Below are positions 9,060 to 17,019 of a DNA stretch of 64,000 nt, piece by piece. Position 1 is the stretch's first letter, and each line of letters starts with the position of its first letter. The translations under genes and the position numbers were made by a program. The stretch is from Bacillus ndiopicus. GTDB taxonomy: Bacteria > Bacillota > Bacilli > Bacillales_A > Planococcaceae. The notes beneath the pieces were generated by a model. That model was not told where the DNA came from, did no database searches, and saw only the letters and a list, made by a program, of their open reading frames with translations. The stretch covers positions 124,001-188,000 of the forward strand of contig NZ_HG964403.1 in NCBI RefSeq assembly GCF_000612805.1, written 5' to 3'.

Positions 9060-9209
9060 TGTTTTTATATTTAATTTATTAAATCTTTACATTTGATTGA
9101 ATTAAAAGATGGTAAAAAGTCTGTACATTGTTTAAATTCATTAGCACATTTAGTTTGAATGGGGTTGATAGGGAAGCAGGCTAACACCTGCCCCTCCCTA
9201 AATGCCGAC

Positions 9210-10385
9210 TCAGGCTGCCTTTTTCAAAATAGTTTTTCTAATGCTATACCATCTACCAATTAACAAGATGATAAGCGCTAGTGTAACAACAGCTCCTGCA
9301 AAAAGAAGAGGTGCTTTATAGCTATTGTAGTGCGCCTCAAATTTGCTCGCTAAAATGGGACCTATGATTTGTCCAAAGGCGTAAAATGTCGTAAGCACAG
9401 AGACAACAGTGCCACTTTGTGTTGGAAAGAGTTGGCGTGCATAACCAGTTGACATGGAAACAAGTCCAACGAACGTCATACCGAATAAAAATGCAGAAAG
9501 TAATACACTCCATGCTGTTTGTGAAAGAACAGGTAGGATGATGCCGATAATTTGTAAAAGGTAGGCAATTGCCATTGCTTTCACTGGTGAGAGCTTTGAC
9601 ATAAGTGAAACCCATAACGGAGCAGAGGGCACTGCCGCTAAACCTGCGACAACCCAGCTATAACCCGCATATGCACGTAAGCTTTCGATATTGTAAATAA
9701 TATCAACTAAAAACGTCCCTGTAATAATATAACCCAATCCTTCTAAGCCATAGGCGATAATAAGCCACGGCATAAAACCACGCCAAATATCCGTATCATT
9801 TGATTTCGCAATTTTCTCGTTATTATGTACCATCAAATTTCGCCATAGAATAGCAGATGTTGTTGCAAGCAGTGCTGATAAAAAGCCAAGGCCAATCCAT
9901 GTTCCATCCCAAGCAATGATACTTTCTAAATAAGGAACAACAAGTCCAGAAATGGCAATGCCAAGACCAATTCCACTGAAGACTAATCCAGACCAGCGAG
10001 TTAAAATGTGTGCAGCTAAATAATCCATAACGATGCTGGAAGTTAAAACAAAAATAAAGCCACCTGTTAAGCCGGCAATAAAGCGTAAAAGCAACCAGAG
10101 AGTTAGAGAATGTGTCAGTCCCATTACAATAATGGAAAGTACATTTAAAGCGACATTTGTCATTAAAAAGGCTTTTTTACGTTTATAAATAAAGGCTGCG
10201 CCTAAAGATCCTAGAAAATAGCCAATATAATTGCTTGATGCAAGCCAGCCGCCAATTTGTAATGAAAAGCCCTCGTCCTCACGCATAAAAGGTAAAATAG
10301 GTGTGAAGGCAAAGCGACTAATCCCCATCGCTACAACTAAAAATAAAATACCTCCAAATACAATCTTAATATGCTGCCTCTCCAT
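9210..10385 (-). CDS. YbfB/YjiJ-family MFS transporter
   Basis: The 391-residue protein has about 12 hydrophobic helices. Its start VAMGISRFAFTPILPFM and then GGWLASSNYIGYFLGSL is the signature of the YbfB/YjiJ branch of the major facilitator superfamily (DUF1228-like). The branch is membrane-located and its transported substrate is not known. A strong AAGGAAGGGA ribosome binding site sits 5 bases before the ATG. It is transcribed alone on the minus strand. No convincing terminator follows: a short GCAGG/CCTGC hairpin near 9178 lacks a U-run. Confidence 0.85.
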   Translation of the reverse strand: MERQHIKIVFGGILFLVVAMGISRFAFTPILPFMREDEGFSLQIGGWLASSNYIGYFLGSLGAAFIYKRKKAFLMTNVALNVLSIIVMGLTHSLTLWLLLRFIAGLTGGFIFVLTSSIVMDYLAAHILTRWSGLVFSGIGLGIAISGLVVPYLESIIAWDGTWIGLGFLSALLATTSAILWRNLMVHNNEKIAKSNDTDIWRGFMPWLIIAYGLEGLGYIITGTFLVDIIYNIESLRAYAGYSWVVAGLAAVPSAPLWVSLMSKLSPVKAMAIAYLLQIIGIILPVLSQTAWSVLLSAFLFGMTFVGLVSMSTGYARQLFPTQSGTVVSVLTTFYAFGQIIGPILASKFEAHYNSYKAPLLFAGAVVTLALIILLIGRWYSIRKTILKKAA

Positions 10386-10425
10386 ATAAATCCCTTCCTT
10401 ATAAATTCTGAATAGTAAATAAATT

Positions 10426-10664
10426 TTATCTTGATTCAGCAGATGTCTTTTTGTATCGAAAGCGAAGCGTCAGATACAAAAAACTCCCACCTCTACAGGT
10501 GGTGAGATAAATGCTCTATTTTGTTTTCTATGGTTCAGTGGTTGTACAAACACGCACTGAATCAAGATAAATGCACCGGCGGATGTCACAGATTTTTGAA
10601 GAGGAGCTTTTCGAGCAAGCTCGAAAAACATCTGGACGCAATTACGCCAAGGCGTAATTGATTA
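10426..10664 (+). repeat. Dispersed intergenic repeat, copy A (full length, two modules)
   Basis: Module 1 is bounded by a perfect 14-bp inverted repeat, TTATCTTGATTCAG (10426-10439) and CTGAATCAAGATAA (10557-10570). It contains a 10-bp perfect hairpin TTTTTGTATC/GATACAAAAA with a 15-base loop, and the CCCACCTCTACAGGTGG block. Module 2 (10571-10664) has three nested or adjacent hairpins: GTCACAGATTTTT (10585-10597) with AAAAACATCTGGAC (10624-10637), TTTTCGAGC/GCTCGAAAA inside it, and CAATTACGCC/GGCGTAATTG (10639-10660). No coding capacity. Related copies lie at 13143, 14590, 17020, 41844 and 57320. Confidence 0.85.
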
Positions 10665-10717
10665 TACCGATAAAATTTATGTTTATAAATAGCATATTGC
10701 TATGCATGGGGTGTATA

Positions 10718-10746
10718 TTGACATTTTATAATAGGACAACTATATT
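10718..10746 (+). promoter_or_regulatory. Sigma-A promoter of rocB
   Basis: TTGACA (10718-10723), a 17-base spacer and TATATT (10741-10746) lie between repeat copy A and the rocB-like start. The transcript would have a leader of about 120 bases. Confidence 0.7.
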
Positions 10747-10871
10747 CCATTTATACGTGCTCTATCAAATTCAATAACTGCTGCCGAGATTTTTTATTTG
10801 AAAAGCCAGTGTTGCTTATTGAATCATTTCATGATGAGTGCAAGATAAAAAGCAACAAAAGGGGAAACTTT

Positions 10872-12476
10872 ATGAAACAATATTTATGGGATACATCAGA
10901 AAAACTACGCGCTTTATTATGTGAAATTGTGAGCTGGGACAGTCGAACATTAACAGAAGGGGAAAATGACTTTGCTTATAAATTGCGCAGTGAGTTATTA
11001 ACAGTACCTTATTTTGCAGCACACGCTAACCATATAGAATTACATGATGCAGGGCAAGGTCGCAATGCGGTGACGGCATTATATAAGCACCCAACAGCAA
11101 CTGAAACGATTGTCCTGATTAGCCATTTTGATACAGTGCATACAGAGGAATATGGAGAACTTGAGCCTCTTGCCTTTTTCCCAGAGCAGTTGACGAAGAA
11201 GCTAATGGAGCCTAAATATTTTAAAGATTTGCCAGAATCTGCGCAAATCGATTTAAAGTCAGGTAAATATTTATTTGGGCGTGGTACAATGGATATGAAG
11301 ATGGGACTTGCTTTGCATATGCAGCTAATTGAAAAGGCGAGCAATGAAGAGTGGCCAATTAATCTTATACTAACAGCGGTACCTGATGAAGAAGTGAACT
11401 CTGCAGGGATGCGCACGGCAGTAGTAGAGCTAGTGAAATTGCGTGAACAATATGGCTTAACATACAAGCTATTTTTAAATAGTGAACCTTCTTTCTCACA
11501 AAATCCTACTGATATTAAAGAGTATATTTATTCAGGTACAATCGGAAAAATTATGCCTGCTGCTCTATTCTACGGTAAGGAAACACATGTAGGCGAGCCT
11601 TTAAAAGGCATGACGGCAAATTTTATCGGCTCTTATATGACCCAGCATATGGAGTGGAATCCAATTTTCCGTGAGACTGATTTAGGTGAAAGCACGCCGT
11701 TACCTGTATCATTGCAACTACGAGATTTAAAAATGGAATACTCTACACAAACGCCATATCGTGCAGCAGCCCTTTATAATGTCTTTTTATTAAAGCGCAC
11801 TGCATCGGAAATTATGGAGCTGTTTGAGCAAGTAGCAGTTGAGGCAATGGAAGCTTGCAATGCACAATACGCTAAAATTTGCGAGCGTGAGCAAGTGAAG
11901 GGTGTAGGCACTGTTAAAGTGTTGCGCTATGAAACGTTATTGCAATATGCTAATAAAAAACTTGGAAAAGAAGAAGTGGCAGCAATTAAGGCACGTGTTA
12001 TTCGAAACGATAAATGGGATGATAGAGAAAAATCTATCCGCATTGTTGATCAGTTAATGATTCGCTGTCAGGAGTTAGCCCCGGCAACGGTAATTCTTTA
12101 TGCCCCGCCATACTATCCAGCAATTAATTCATCAGACCATCCTCTTGTGAAAGATGCGATTGAATTAATGAAGAAAACAGCTAAAACATTTGATATTGAA
12201 GTGGAGCAAATCCACTATTTTAACGGTATTTGTGATTTAAGCTATGTCAACTATTCCGATGCATCTAGGGAATGGACAGCATTTGAAAAAAATACACCAG
12301 TATGGGGAGAAACATATAGTATTCCATTTGAAGCGATGTCAGCATTGCAAGGACCTGTACTAAATGTAGGGCCATTTGGAAAAGATCCACACCAAAAAAC
12401 AGAACGATTGCATGTAGATAGCGCATTTACAGAAATGCCTGTGATGATTGAAACGTTAATAAAAAGCTTAATATAG
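10872..12476 (+). CDS. rocB: RocB-like M20-family metallopeptidase (arginine utilisation)
   Basis: The 534-residue protein is of the M20/M25/M40 zinc-peptidase fold and similar in length and order to B. subtilis RocB (566). Metal and catalytic marks are SHFDTVH (H85, D87), GRGTMDMKMG (D141) and VPDEEVNSAG (E172-E173). RocB belongs to the arginine-catabolic regulon and its exact substrate is not established. The ATG at 10872 follows AAAGGGG; the longer frame from 10809 lacks a ribosome binding site. A sigma-A promoter at 10718 and a dispersed repeat lie upstream. The functional partner rocD is on the opposite strand 3.3 kb away. Confidence 0.88.
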   Translation: MKQYLWDTSEKLRALLCEIVSWDSRTLTEGENDFAYKLRSELLTVPYFAAHANHIELHDAGQGRNAVTALYKHPTATETIVLISHFDTVHTEEYGELEPLAFFPEQLTKKLMEPKYFKDLPESAQIDLKSGKYLFGRGTMDMKMGLALHMQLIEKASNEEWPINLILTAVPDEEVNSAGMRTAVVELVKLREQYGLTYKLFLNSEPSFSQNPTDIKEYIYSGTIGKIMPAALFYGKETHVGEPLKGMTANFIGSYMTQHMEWNPIFRETDLGESTPLPVSLQLRDLKMEYSTQTPYRAAALYNVFLLKRTASEIMELFEQVAVEAMEACNAQYAKICEREQVKGVGTVKVLRYETLLQYANKKLGKEEVAAIKARVIRNDKWDDREKSIRIVDQLMIRCQELAPATVILYAPPYYPAINSSDHPLVKDAIELMKKTAKTFDIEVEQIHYFNGICDLSYVNYSDASREWTAFEKNTPVWGETYSIPFEAMSALQGPVLNVGPFGKDPHQKTERLHVDSAFTEMPVMIETLIKSLI

Positions 12477-12478
12477 TA

Positions 12479-12508
12479 AAAAGCCCAGTGTTATTGCGCT
12501 GGGCTTTT
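12479..12508 (+). terminator. Bidirectional terminator between rocB and speG
   Basis: A 12-bp stem (AAAAGCCCAGTG with CGCTGGGCTTTT, one G-U pair) sits 2 bases after the rocB stop and 7 before the speG stop, with A/T runs on both sides. Confidence 0.85.
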
Positions 12509-12515
12509 CGCTATA

Positions 12516-13043
12516 TTAAGAATAATTCCCTAAATTATGATGGAAATCGCGCTGGAAAATATACATACGATATGCATCATGGTAAGCACCTGCAGTGAAA
12601 AACTCTTCTTTCAGCTCTCCTTCAATTTCGAAGCCTGCCTTTTGATAAATATGAATAGCCTTTTCGTTTTGCTTATCAACGATTAAATATAGCTTGTGTA
12701 AGTTGAGGATGTTGAAAGCATATTTCATAGCCAGTACAGTAACTGTATGTGCGTAGCCTTTTCCTTGACAACTAGGATCAATAATAATTTGAAACTCTGC
12801 ATTGCGGTGAATTAAGTCAATTTCCACTAATTCAACTAAGCCAAGAATTTCTTCATCTTTTTGGATAATGAAGCGTCTTTCACTTTGCTTATGGATATGC
12901 TTTTCAAATAAGTCCTGTAATTCTACAAATGACTCATAAGGCTCCTCAAACCAATATGACATAATTCTAGAATCATTATTAAGCTTGTGCACATACTTTA
13001 AATCTTCGCGTTCTAATGGTCTCAATTTAATACGATTATCCAT
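12516..13043 (-). CDS. speG: Spermidine N-acetyltransferase
   Basis: The 175-residue GNAT enzyme is strikingly similar to E. coli Spe[62 protein letters not shown], the acetyl-CoA loop [11 protein letters not shown], and [21 protein letters not shown]. It acetylates spermidine or spermine with acetyl-CoA in the cytosol to relieve polyamine excess. The degree of identity across the entire chain makes the call strong. GGAGG lies 8 bases before the ATG. It is monocistronic, with rocB converging on it. Polyamines derive from arginine and ornithine, so the neighbourhood with rocB and rocD is coherent. Confidence 0.93.
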   Translation of the reverse strand: MDNRIKLRPLEREDLKYVHKLNNDSRIMSYWFEEPYESFVELQDLFEKHIHKQSERRFIIQKDEEILGLVELVEIDLIHRNAEFQIIIDPSCQGKGYAHTVTVLAMKYAFNILNLHKLYLIVDKQNEKAIHIYQKAGFEIEGELKEEFFTAGAYHDAYRMYIFQRDFHHNLGNYS

Positions 13044-13142
13044 TTGGCACTCCTCCGAAAACTAATAATAACTATTTTTATTTTATAAAAGTACATGAAA
13101 TTTTTCACTTTTTTTCTCTGTAAAGCAATAAAATTATTTAAT

Positions 13143-13336
13143 TTATTATGATTCAGTAGATGTTTGTACACCCACTGAATCATAATAGAAGTCCTAGCTG
13201 ATGACATAAATCTTGAAGGAGGGCTGCATGACGCAGGTTTGTTAACCATAGGTGGAGGAATGAAGGTTTTAGATAAACTTCTGATAGTCAGTTCGAAAAA
13301 AATCTGGACTAGAGTTTGCCGAGGAGTAACGGATTA
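13143..13336 (+). repeat. Dispersed intergenic repeat, copy B
   Basis: A perfect inverted repeat TATTATGATTCAGT (13143-13156) / ACTGAATCATAATA (13173-13186) replaces module 1. Module 2 follows with GACATAAAT (13202-13210) and ATCTGGAC (13301-13308), a TTCGAAAAAAATCTGG block, and GCCGAGGAGTAACGGATTA at the end. Compared with copy A it has about 50 extra bases inside module 2. It lies between speG and the IS remnant. Confidence 0.75.
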
Positions 13337-13418
13337 AGTAAGAATTTGTTCAATTTCTGTTCAGAATAATGTAGTGATTTAGTAAAATAATCTTGTCAAA
13401 AAAATAAACATATAACAC

Positions 13419-13845
13419 TAAAAGAGGCTGGGACAAAACTAGCTTCAATTAGTGAGAAATCCGAATTTGAATTCATTCAAATTCGGATTTCTCTATAAAT
13501 AATTTTAAGCATCATGCGTGGGTGATACGATGGGCAACCTGTTTGGCGTTGGAAGGAGTCAAAGGCTCTCTCTGGTATACTTTCGACTAAATAATGGATG
13601 GCAAAAGCAATATCATTTTCTTGTAGTTGAACGGCTAAATCGAGAGGCAAAACTAATTGATTCATGTTATAATTTTTAAACATAAGGACCCTTCTTTCGT
13701 ATAAAATTTGGTGTGGTAACTTTATTTTATCAAAAGTGGTCCTTATTTTTATTTGAAAATTAATGAAAGCCGGTGAAATTTTACGACGAGTAAAATTTCA
13801 CCGGCTTTTTCAGCTCAGAGGTGGGTTTTGTCCCAGCCTCTTTTA
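13419..13845. mobile_element. Internally deleted IS1182-family element
   Basis: The ends are a perfect inverted repeat of at least 19 bp, AAAGAGGCTGGGACAAAAC (13421-13439) and its complement (13825-13843), extendable by two more bases on each side. Such GAGGCTGGGACAAAAC ends are typical of IS1182-type elements. Inside are a strong hairpin (13454-13493), the first 58 or so codons of a transposase on the minus strand, and a terminator-like hairpin (13766-13808). At about 425 bp it keeps both ends but has lost most of the transposase. It could only move if a full-length relative supplies the enzyme. Confidence 0.85.
13477..13683 (-). pseudogene. Truncated IS1182-family transposase (N-terminal remnant)
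   Basis: The 68-residue reading frame begins MFKNYNMNQLVLPLDL and continues with LQENDIAFAIHYLVESIPE and GCPSYHPRMMLKII. This is the conserved N-terminus of IS1182-family DDE transposases. Homology stops after MLKII, where the frame runs into REIRI and a stop, marking the deletion junction. The catalytic DDE domain is absent, so it cannot transpose by itself. It lies wholly between the terminal inverted repeats of the element at 13419-13845. Its ATG follows AAGGGTCC (minus strand), so a short N-terminal peptide could still be made. Confidence 0.85.
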
Positions 13846-13847
13846 AA

Positions 13848-14255
13848 TTATGGATATGTTACAGTCCCTGAATAGTTAAACTCACCTTGAGCTCCGTACG
13901 AATTCAAACTAAAAGCATAAATTGTATACGTTTTACCTGCCACTACTGGGAAAGAGAAATTTACACTACCATTCCCATCAAATTGCTGGAAGAACACTGA
14001 GCTAATACCTGTTTCAGCCATGTAATAATTGCTGAACTTAGGCTTGTTTAAATTGGGAGTATATGCATTTTGATACCCTCGCACAGTTGCTGTACCATCA
14101 GCAGTAGGTGTGAATGAAGTAAGGTTAAATTTAGTAGCAGTCATGCTCCCAGGGAAAGTCTTATTGTAGCTAGTAGTTTCAGCTGCAGCCACAGGAGCAA
14201 CATTAGCAACAATCAGTAATGCAATTGTTAGTATTAGCATTGAAATTTTTTTCAT
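13848..14255 (-). CDS. Small secreted protein of unknown function
   Basis: The 135-residue product has a classical signal peptide: KK, then a hydrophobic core ISMLILTIALLIVANVAPVAAA with an A-x-A-type cleavage site at about residue 26. The mature part is rich in Thr, Ser, Asn and aromatic residues with alternating hydrophobicity, which suggests a small beta-sandwich; the end GEFNYSGTVTYP resembles a final beta-strand. I do not recognise the family. The start at 14255 has a perfect GGAGGTGAT binding site. The stop codon lies 3 bases from the IS1182 remnant, so insertion occurred at or just after the natural end and may have replaced the original terminator. Confidence 0.7.
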   Translation of the reverse strand: MKKISMLILTIALLIVANVAPVAAAETTSYNKTFPGSMTATKFNLTSFTPTADGTATVRGYQNAYTPNLNKPKFSNYYMAETGISSVFFQQFDGNGSVNFSFPVVAGKTYTIYAFSLNSYGAQGEFNYSGTVTYP

Positions 14256-14983
14256 ATGTATCACCTCCATTTGTACCAATTATTACATATAAGTGGAATA
14301 AAATGAATGTTTTAAAGAGAAAAGGGGTGTTATTTCCTGTTTTTACTGTAATATAAGTATAATTATATATTTTTCAATAAAATTACATTAATTTAATTCC
14401 TAATATTTCTATATTTTTAAGAAAAATATATTACGACTTGTAAAAATACATCATGAAGCACAATATAAATACAAATAAACTTTCTTTTTGTAAGCAGATT
14501 CTTTAGTTGTAACAATTTTTTGTACTAAAAATGAAGATATTTATTCTAAATTCAATTACACCTTGGTGGTGTTCTTACACTGAGTTCCTCTATTTCAGTG
14601 AAGGTTTGTTTACTCATTGAATTATAGAAAACATAATATAGCATTCATCTCATCACCTGTATAGGTGGGAATTTTCTGTATCTGTACCGGATGCTCTGCC
14701 TTTGCAACAGAACAACATTTTGCTCCTGTGGTTACTCGTCGCAAATAATCTTTGCTGAATCAAGATAAATGAATGATTTTGTTAGAGGTGAATTAAAAGA
14801 TAGAGGCATAAAAAGTGACAAGGGTTAATGATTCCTGAATATATCAATTGATAACATAGCTGGATACTTTATGTAATATTGCTGTTAAAGCATCAATAGG
14901 GTTTGTAATGAACTTTTGAGAAGTTTGATAAATAGTTTGGATATTTCAAGTGAGGACTAGGAAACAGGGAATGGTGCGAGCTA
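14256..14983. other. Long non-coding stretch with one decayed repeat
   Basis: Apart from repeat copy C (14590-14768) nothing is recognised in these 730 bases. They are AT-rich and carry no ORF with a plausible ribosome binding site. The region looks like eroded accessory DNA. Confidence 0.5.
14590..14768 (-). repeat. Dispersed intergenic repeat, copy C (module 1 only, inverted)
   Basis: Read on the minus strand this matches module 1 of copy A. CTGAATCAAGATAA (14755-14768) is one terminal repeat. CACCTGTATAGGTGGGAATTT matches the CACCTGTAGAGGTGGGAGTTT of copy A. The ATAGAAAACATAATATAGCAT stretch and a decayed TTCAGTGAAGG end also match. An inserted hairpin, ATTTGC-GACGAGTAACCACAGGA-GCAAAT (minus), replaces the GTATC hairpin of copy A. 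Confidence 0.75.
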
Positions 14984-15012
14984 TAAAAAAGACCACCCAT
15001 AATTGAGTGGCC
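14984..15012 (-). terminator. Minus-strand intrinsic terminator
   Basis: On the minus strand GGCCACTC-aattat-GGGTGGTC forms an 8-bp stem with two wobble pairs and is followed by TTTTTT. It is oriented to end a transcript coming from the 15.04-15.29 kb region. Confidence 0.65.
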
Positions 15013-15043
15013 TGCAAATAATCACATTATTTATTGCGAATTT

Positions 15044-15290
15044 TTATTCTAACGTCTCATTTACCAGCTTAAAATGTGTTTGTAAAAATTTATTTTCGTT
15101 TATAAATGTTGTTACATCAACATCTATAAAAAAGCCACATTGCCGTAAATATATAGAAAGTTTTAAACCACACTTCTCCAAGTGGGTGTCCGCATGAGCA
15201 TTCCTGTTTATCCCTGGGTCAAAAGAGCCAAGGCCCGCCATTCCAGCTCGGATATAAAACTCCCTGTTACTGTATAAAGGTTAAAACTTA
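15044..15290 (-). ncRNA. GC-rich island: candidate structured RNA (or a 65-residue ORF)
   Basis: A segment of about 75 bases (15185-15260) is about 55% GC inside DNA that is otherwise about 30% GC. On the minus strand AAGTTTTAACC (15289-15279) can pair with GGTTTAAAACTT (15169-15158), enclosing smaller hairpins such as CACTT-ggag-AAGTG. Such closing-stem architecture is RNA-like. A T-run at 15127-15133 and a terminator at 14984-15012 lie downstream. The alternative is an ORF at 15241-15044 beginning MAGLGSFDPGINRNAHADTH. It has no ribosome binding site and uses codons (CCC, GGG, ACC) that are rare in the neighbours. I do not recognise it either way. Confidence 0.35.
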
Positions 15291-15489
15291 ATATTAATAC
15301 GTACAACGTAGCTTGTTTTTTATTGTAGAGCAACTATTAATCGAGTGCAAGTAAGTGTGTTTGTGCAAATTTGTCAAATGATAACATAGTGGAATTTTAT
15401 TCTTCCTTCACCATAGCTATCGTTCTTTAATAAACATTAAAACAATAAAATTGGTTATAATTGGCGATTTCATATCTGATTTTTGCAAT

Positions 15490-15522
15490 AAAAAAAGCCT
15501 TCCTCTTTAATAGGAAAACTTT
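15490..15522 (-). terminator. Terminator of the YfbR-like gene
   Basis: On the minus strand AAAGTTTTCCT pairs with AGGAAGGCTTT through two G-U pairs, then TTTTTTT follows. It lies 4 bases beyond the stop codon. Confidence 0.75.
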
Positions 15523-15525
15523 GGA

Positions 15526-16164
15526 TTAAAGTTTATTCAAAATTTCATTTGTGAGTGTAGCGACATCGATATGTGTGTCCTCCTGCATCGCATCCTTTAG
15601 AATTTCTGTACGGAAGTATTGCACCGTTGCATCTAAAGGGATTAAAAGTAGCTTTGCTAATGCGTTTTGATACATATGGACAAACTCCGTGTCAGTATTA
15701 CCGCGTTTTAACTCTGCAAAGGCCTCGTAAAATTGATCGAGCTTGTCTGCGAATTCTAGCAAACGTCCTTCGGTTGTCGCGTCCTTACCTTCCTTCATAC
15801 GCTCGAAAAAAATATCTTGGAAATCGGGGGGGATTTCTTCCCGAATAAATTTCTCCATCATCTTTTCTTCAACATGTGCAAGCATTTCCTTCAATTCTGG
15901 AGAGGCATGTTTGACAGGCGTTTTAATATCGCCGATAAATACCTCAGCAAAGTCATGATTAATTGTTTTTTCATATAAAGCTTTCCAATCGATTGCATTG
16001 CCAGCGCGTTCCTCTAAAGTAGCAAAAAACATCGCATATTGTGATACTTTCCACGAGTGTGCAGCTACATTGTGTTCCTCGAATTTAAAGCGACCAGGAC
16101 AGCGGATAATGCGCTCCAAATCATTTAAGCTTGTGAAAAAACGATGAATACCTATAACAATCAC
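15526..16164 (-). CDS. YfbR-like HD-domain 5'-nucleotidase
   Basis: The roughly 210-residue protein has an HD phosphohydrolase fold. Visible metal motifs are EEHNVAAHSWKVSQYA (first His), the HD pair in TINHDFAEVFIGDIKTPVKH and the distal Asp in LLEFADKLDQFYEA. YfbR-type enzymes dephosphorylate deoxynucleoside 5'-monophosphates with a divalent metal. The start is unclear. The GTG at 16164 overlaps the GGAG binding site, and ideal spacing (8 bases) falls on an in-frame ATA at 16155, which would give a protein beginning (M)GIHRFFTSLND. No ATG exists until about residue 44, inside the domain. It is monocistronic with its own terminator. Confidence 0.85.
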   Translation of the reverse strand: MIVIGIHRFFTSLNDLERIIRCPGRFKFEEHNVAAHSWKVSQYAMFFATLEERAGNAIDWKALYEKTINHDFAEVFIGDIKTPVKHASPELKEMLAHVEEKMMEKFIREEIPPDFQDIFFERMKEGKDATTEGRLLEFADKLDQFYEAFAELKRGNTDTEFVHMYQNALAKLLLIPLDATVQYFRTEILKDAMQEDTHIDVATLTNEILNKL

Positions 16165-16351
16165 TCCGTTTCTAGTTGATGTTGAGAATGCTTGTCAAAA
16201 GGGAGGTATGAACAAGCATCCTCACTTACAGCATACTTTAATTTATACCCAAAAAGTATAGAGAACTAAACATTTAACATTTTGTTAACAACAACTTTAC
16301 AACATAACGATGCTATACTGAGAAAAGAAACAAGTAAAGAGGTGTAGGGAT

Positions 16352-16789
16352 TTGCTACTTTTCAATATTTTACTTTATATACATATCGCAAGTGCAGTTG
16401 TATCAATTGGTCCTTTGTTTGCATTGTTTTCTATTTTAAAGCGAATGGAAACGGCAGAAGAATCTACGTTAATCGGTTATGTACAGTCATTTCAAGCGGG
16501 CATTACAACAGTGAAGCATGGAGGACATGTGCTCGTGTTATCAGGAATTCTTCTAATTTGGAGGGGAGGCTGGGCATGGCATACATCATGGATTGTGTTA
16601 ACAATCGCTTTAATGGTTGCCTCAATTTACTTTCTAGCGCAAGCCTTTAAGCCAACGATGAAAACATTTGGTACACCTGCATTCAATCGAATGCAGTTTA
16701 TAAAAAAACTAAGACGCTCTACATGGTTATATGTGGTGTTGTTACTCGTTATGCTTTGGTTTATGGTGGCAAAGCCTATTTTTTGGTAG
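16352..16789 (+). CDS. DUF2269-like integral membrane protein
   Basis: The 145-residue product has four hydrophobic helices (about 3-24, 55-71, 76-96 and 120-142). An HIASAVVSIGPLFALF first helix and a KHGGHVLVLSGILLIWRGGWAW second region are present. The histidines in helix 1 and before helix 2 are placed as in small DUF2269/CopD-like membrane proteins, but no function is known. The start is TTG with AGAGGTGTAGGGA upstream; no ATG is available near. It is a monocistronic gene divergent from the YfbR-like gene, with about 190 bases between them. Confidence 0.65.
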   Translation: MLLFNILLYIHIASAVVSIGPLFALFSILKRMETAEESTLIGYVQSFQAGITTVKHGGHVLVLSGILLIWRGGWAWHTSWIVLTIALMVASIYFLAQAFKPTMKTFGTPAFNRMQFIKKLRRSTWLYVVLLLVMLWFMVAKPIFW

Positions 16790-17019
16790 TGAGGTAATAT
16801 TTTCTGTATATATAGTTTTTTCTGAAAACTATTGCTTTCCTCCTAATAATATTACTATAATAAACACAAGTTTTATTTTTCTGAATTATTTTAATCTTTT
16901 TTCGGTAACAAATGTTTTTGATATTAATAGTGGAGAGATAGATAGAGAGAATATCCATCACTATAGCTGGCGAGATGTCTACCTGTTTTAGTTTTAATCC
17001 AGCTAACGTCAAACTTGTG

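Noticed and set aside
11009..11467. Long minus-strand ORF inside the rocB gene
   Set aside because: It is a shadow frame: no ribosome binding site, composition reflects the codons of rocB, which has clear protein family motifs on the plus strand.
13022..13249. 75-codon minus-strand ORF upstream of speG
   Set aside because: It spans repeat copy B and overlaps the speG start without a binding site; a chance frame.
15003..15197. Plus-strand ORF of 64 codons in the intergenic region
   Set aside because: No ribosome binding site, and it begins inside the terminator hairpin at 14984-15012.
16731..17012. Overlapping ORFs on both strands after the DUF2269-like gene
   Set aside because: Low-complexity AT-rich frames with no start signals; no family resemblance.
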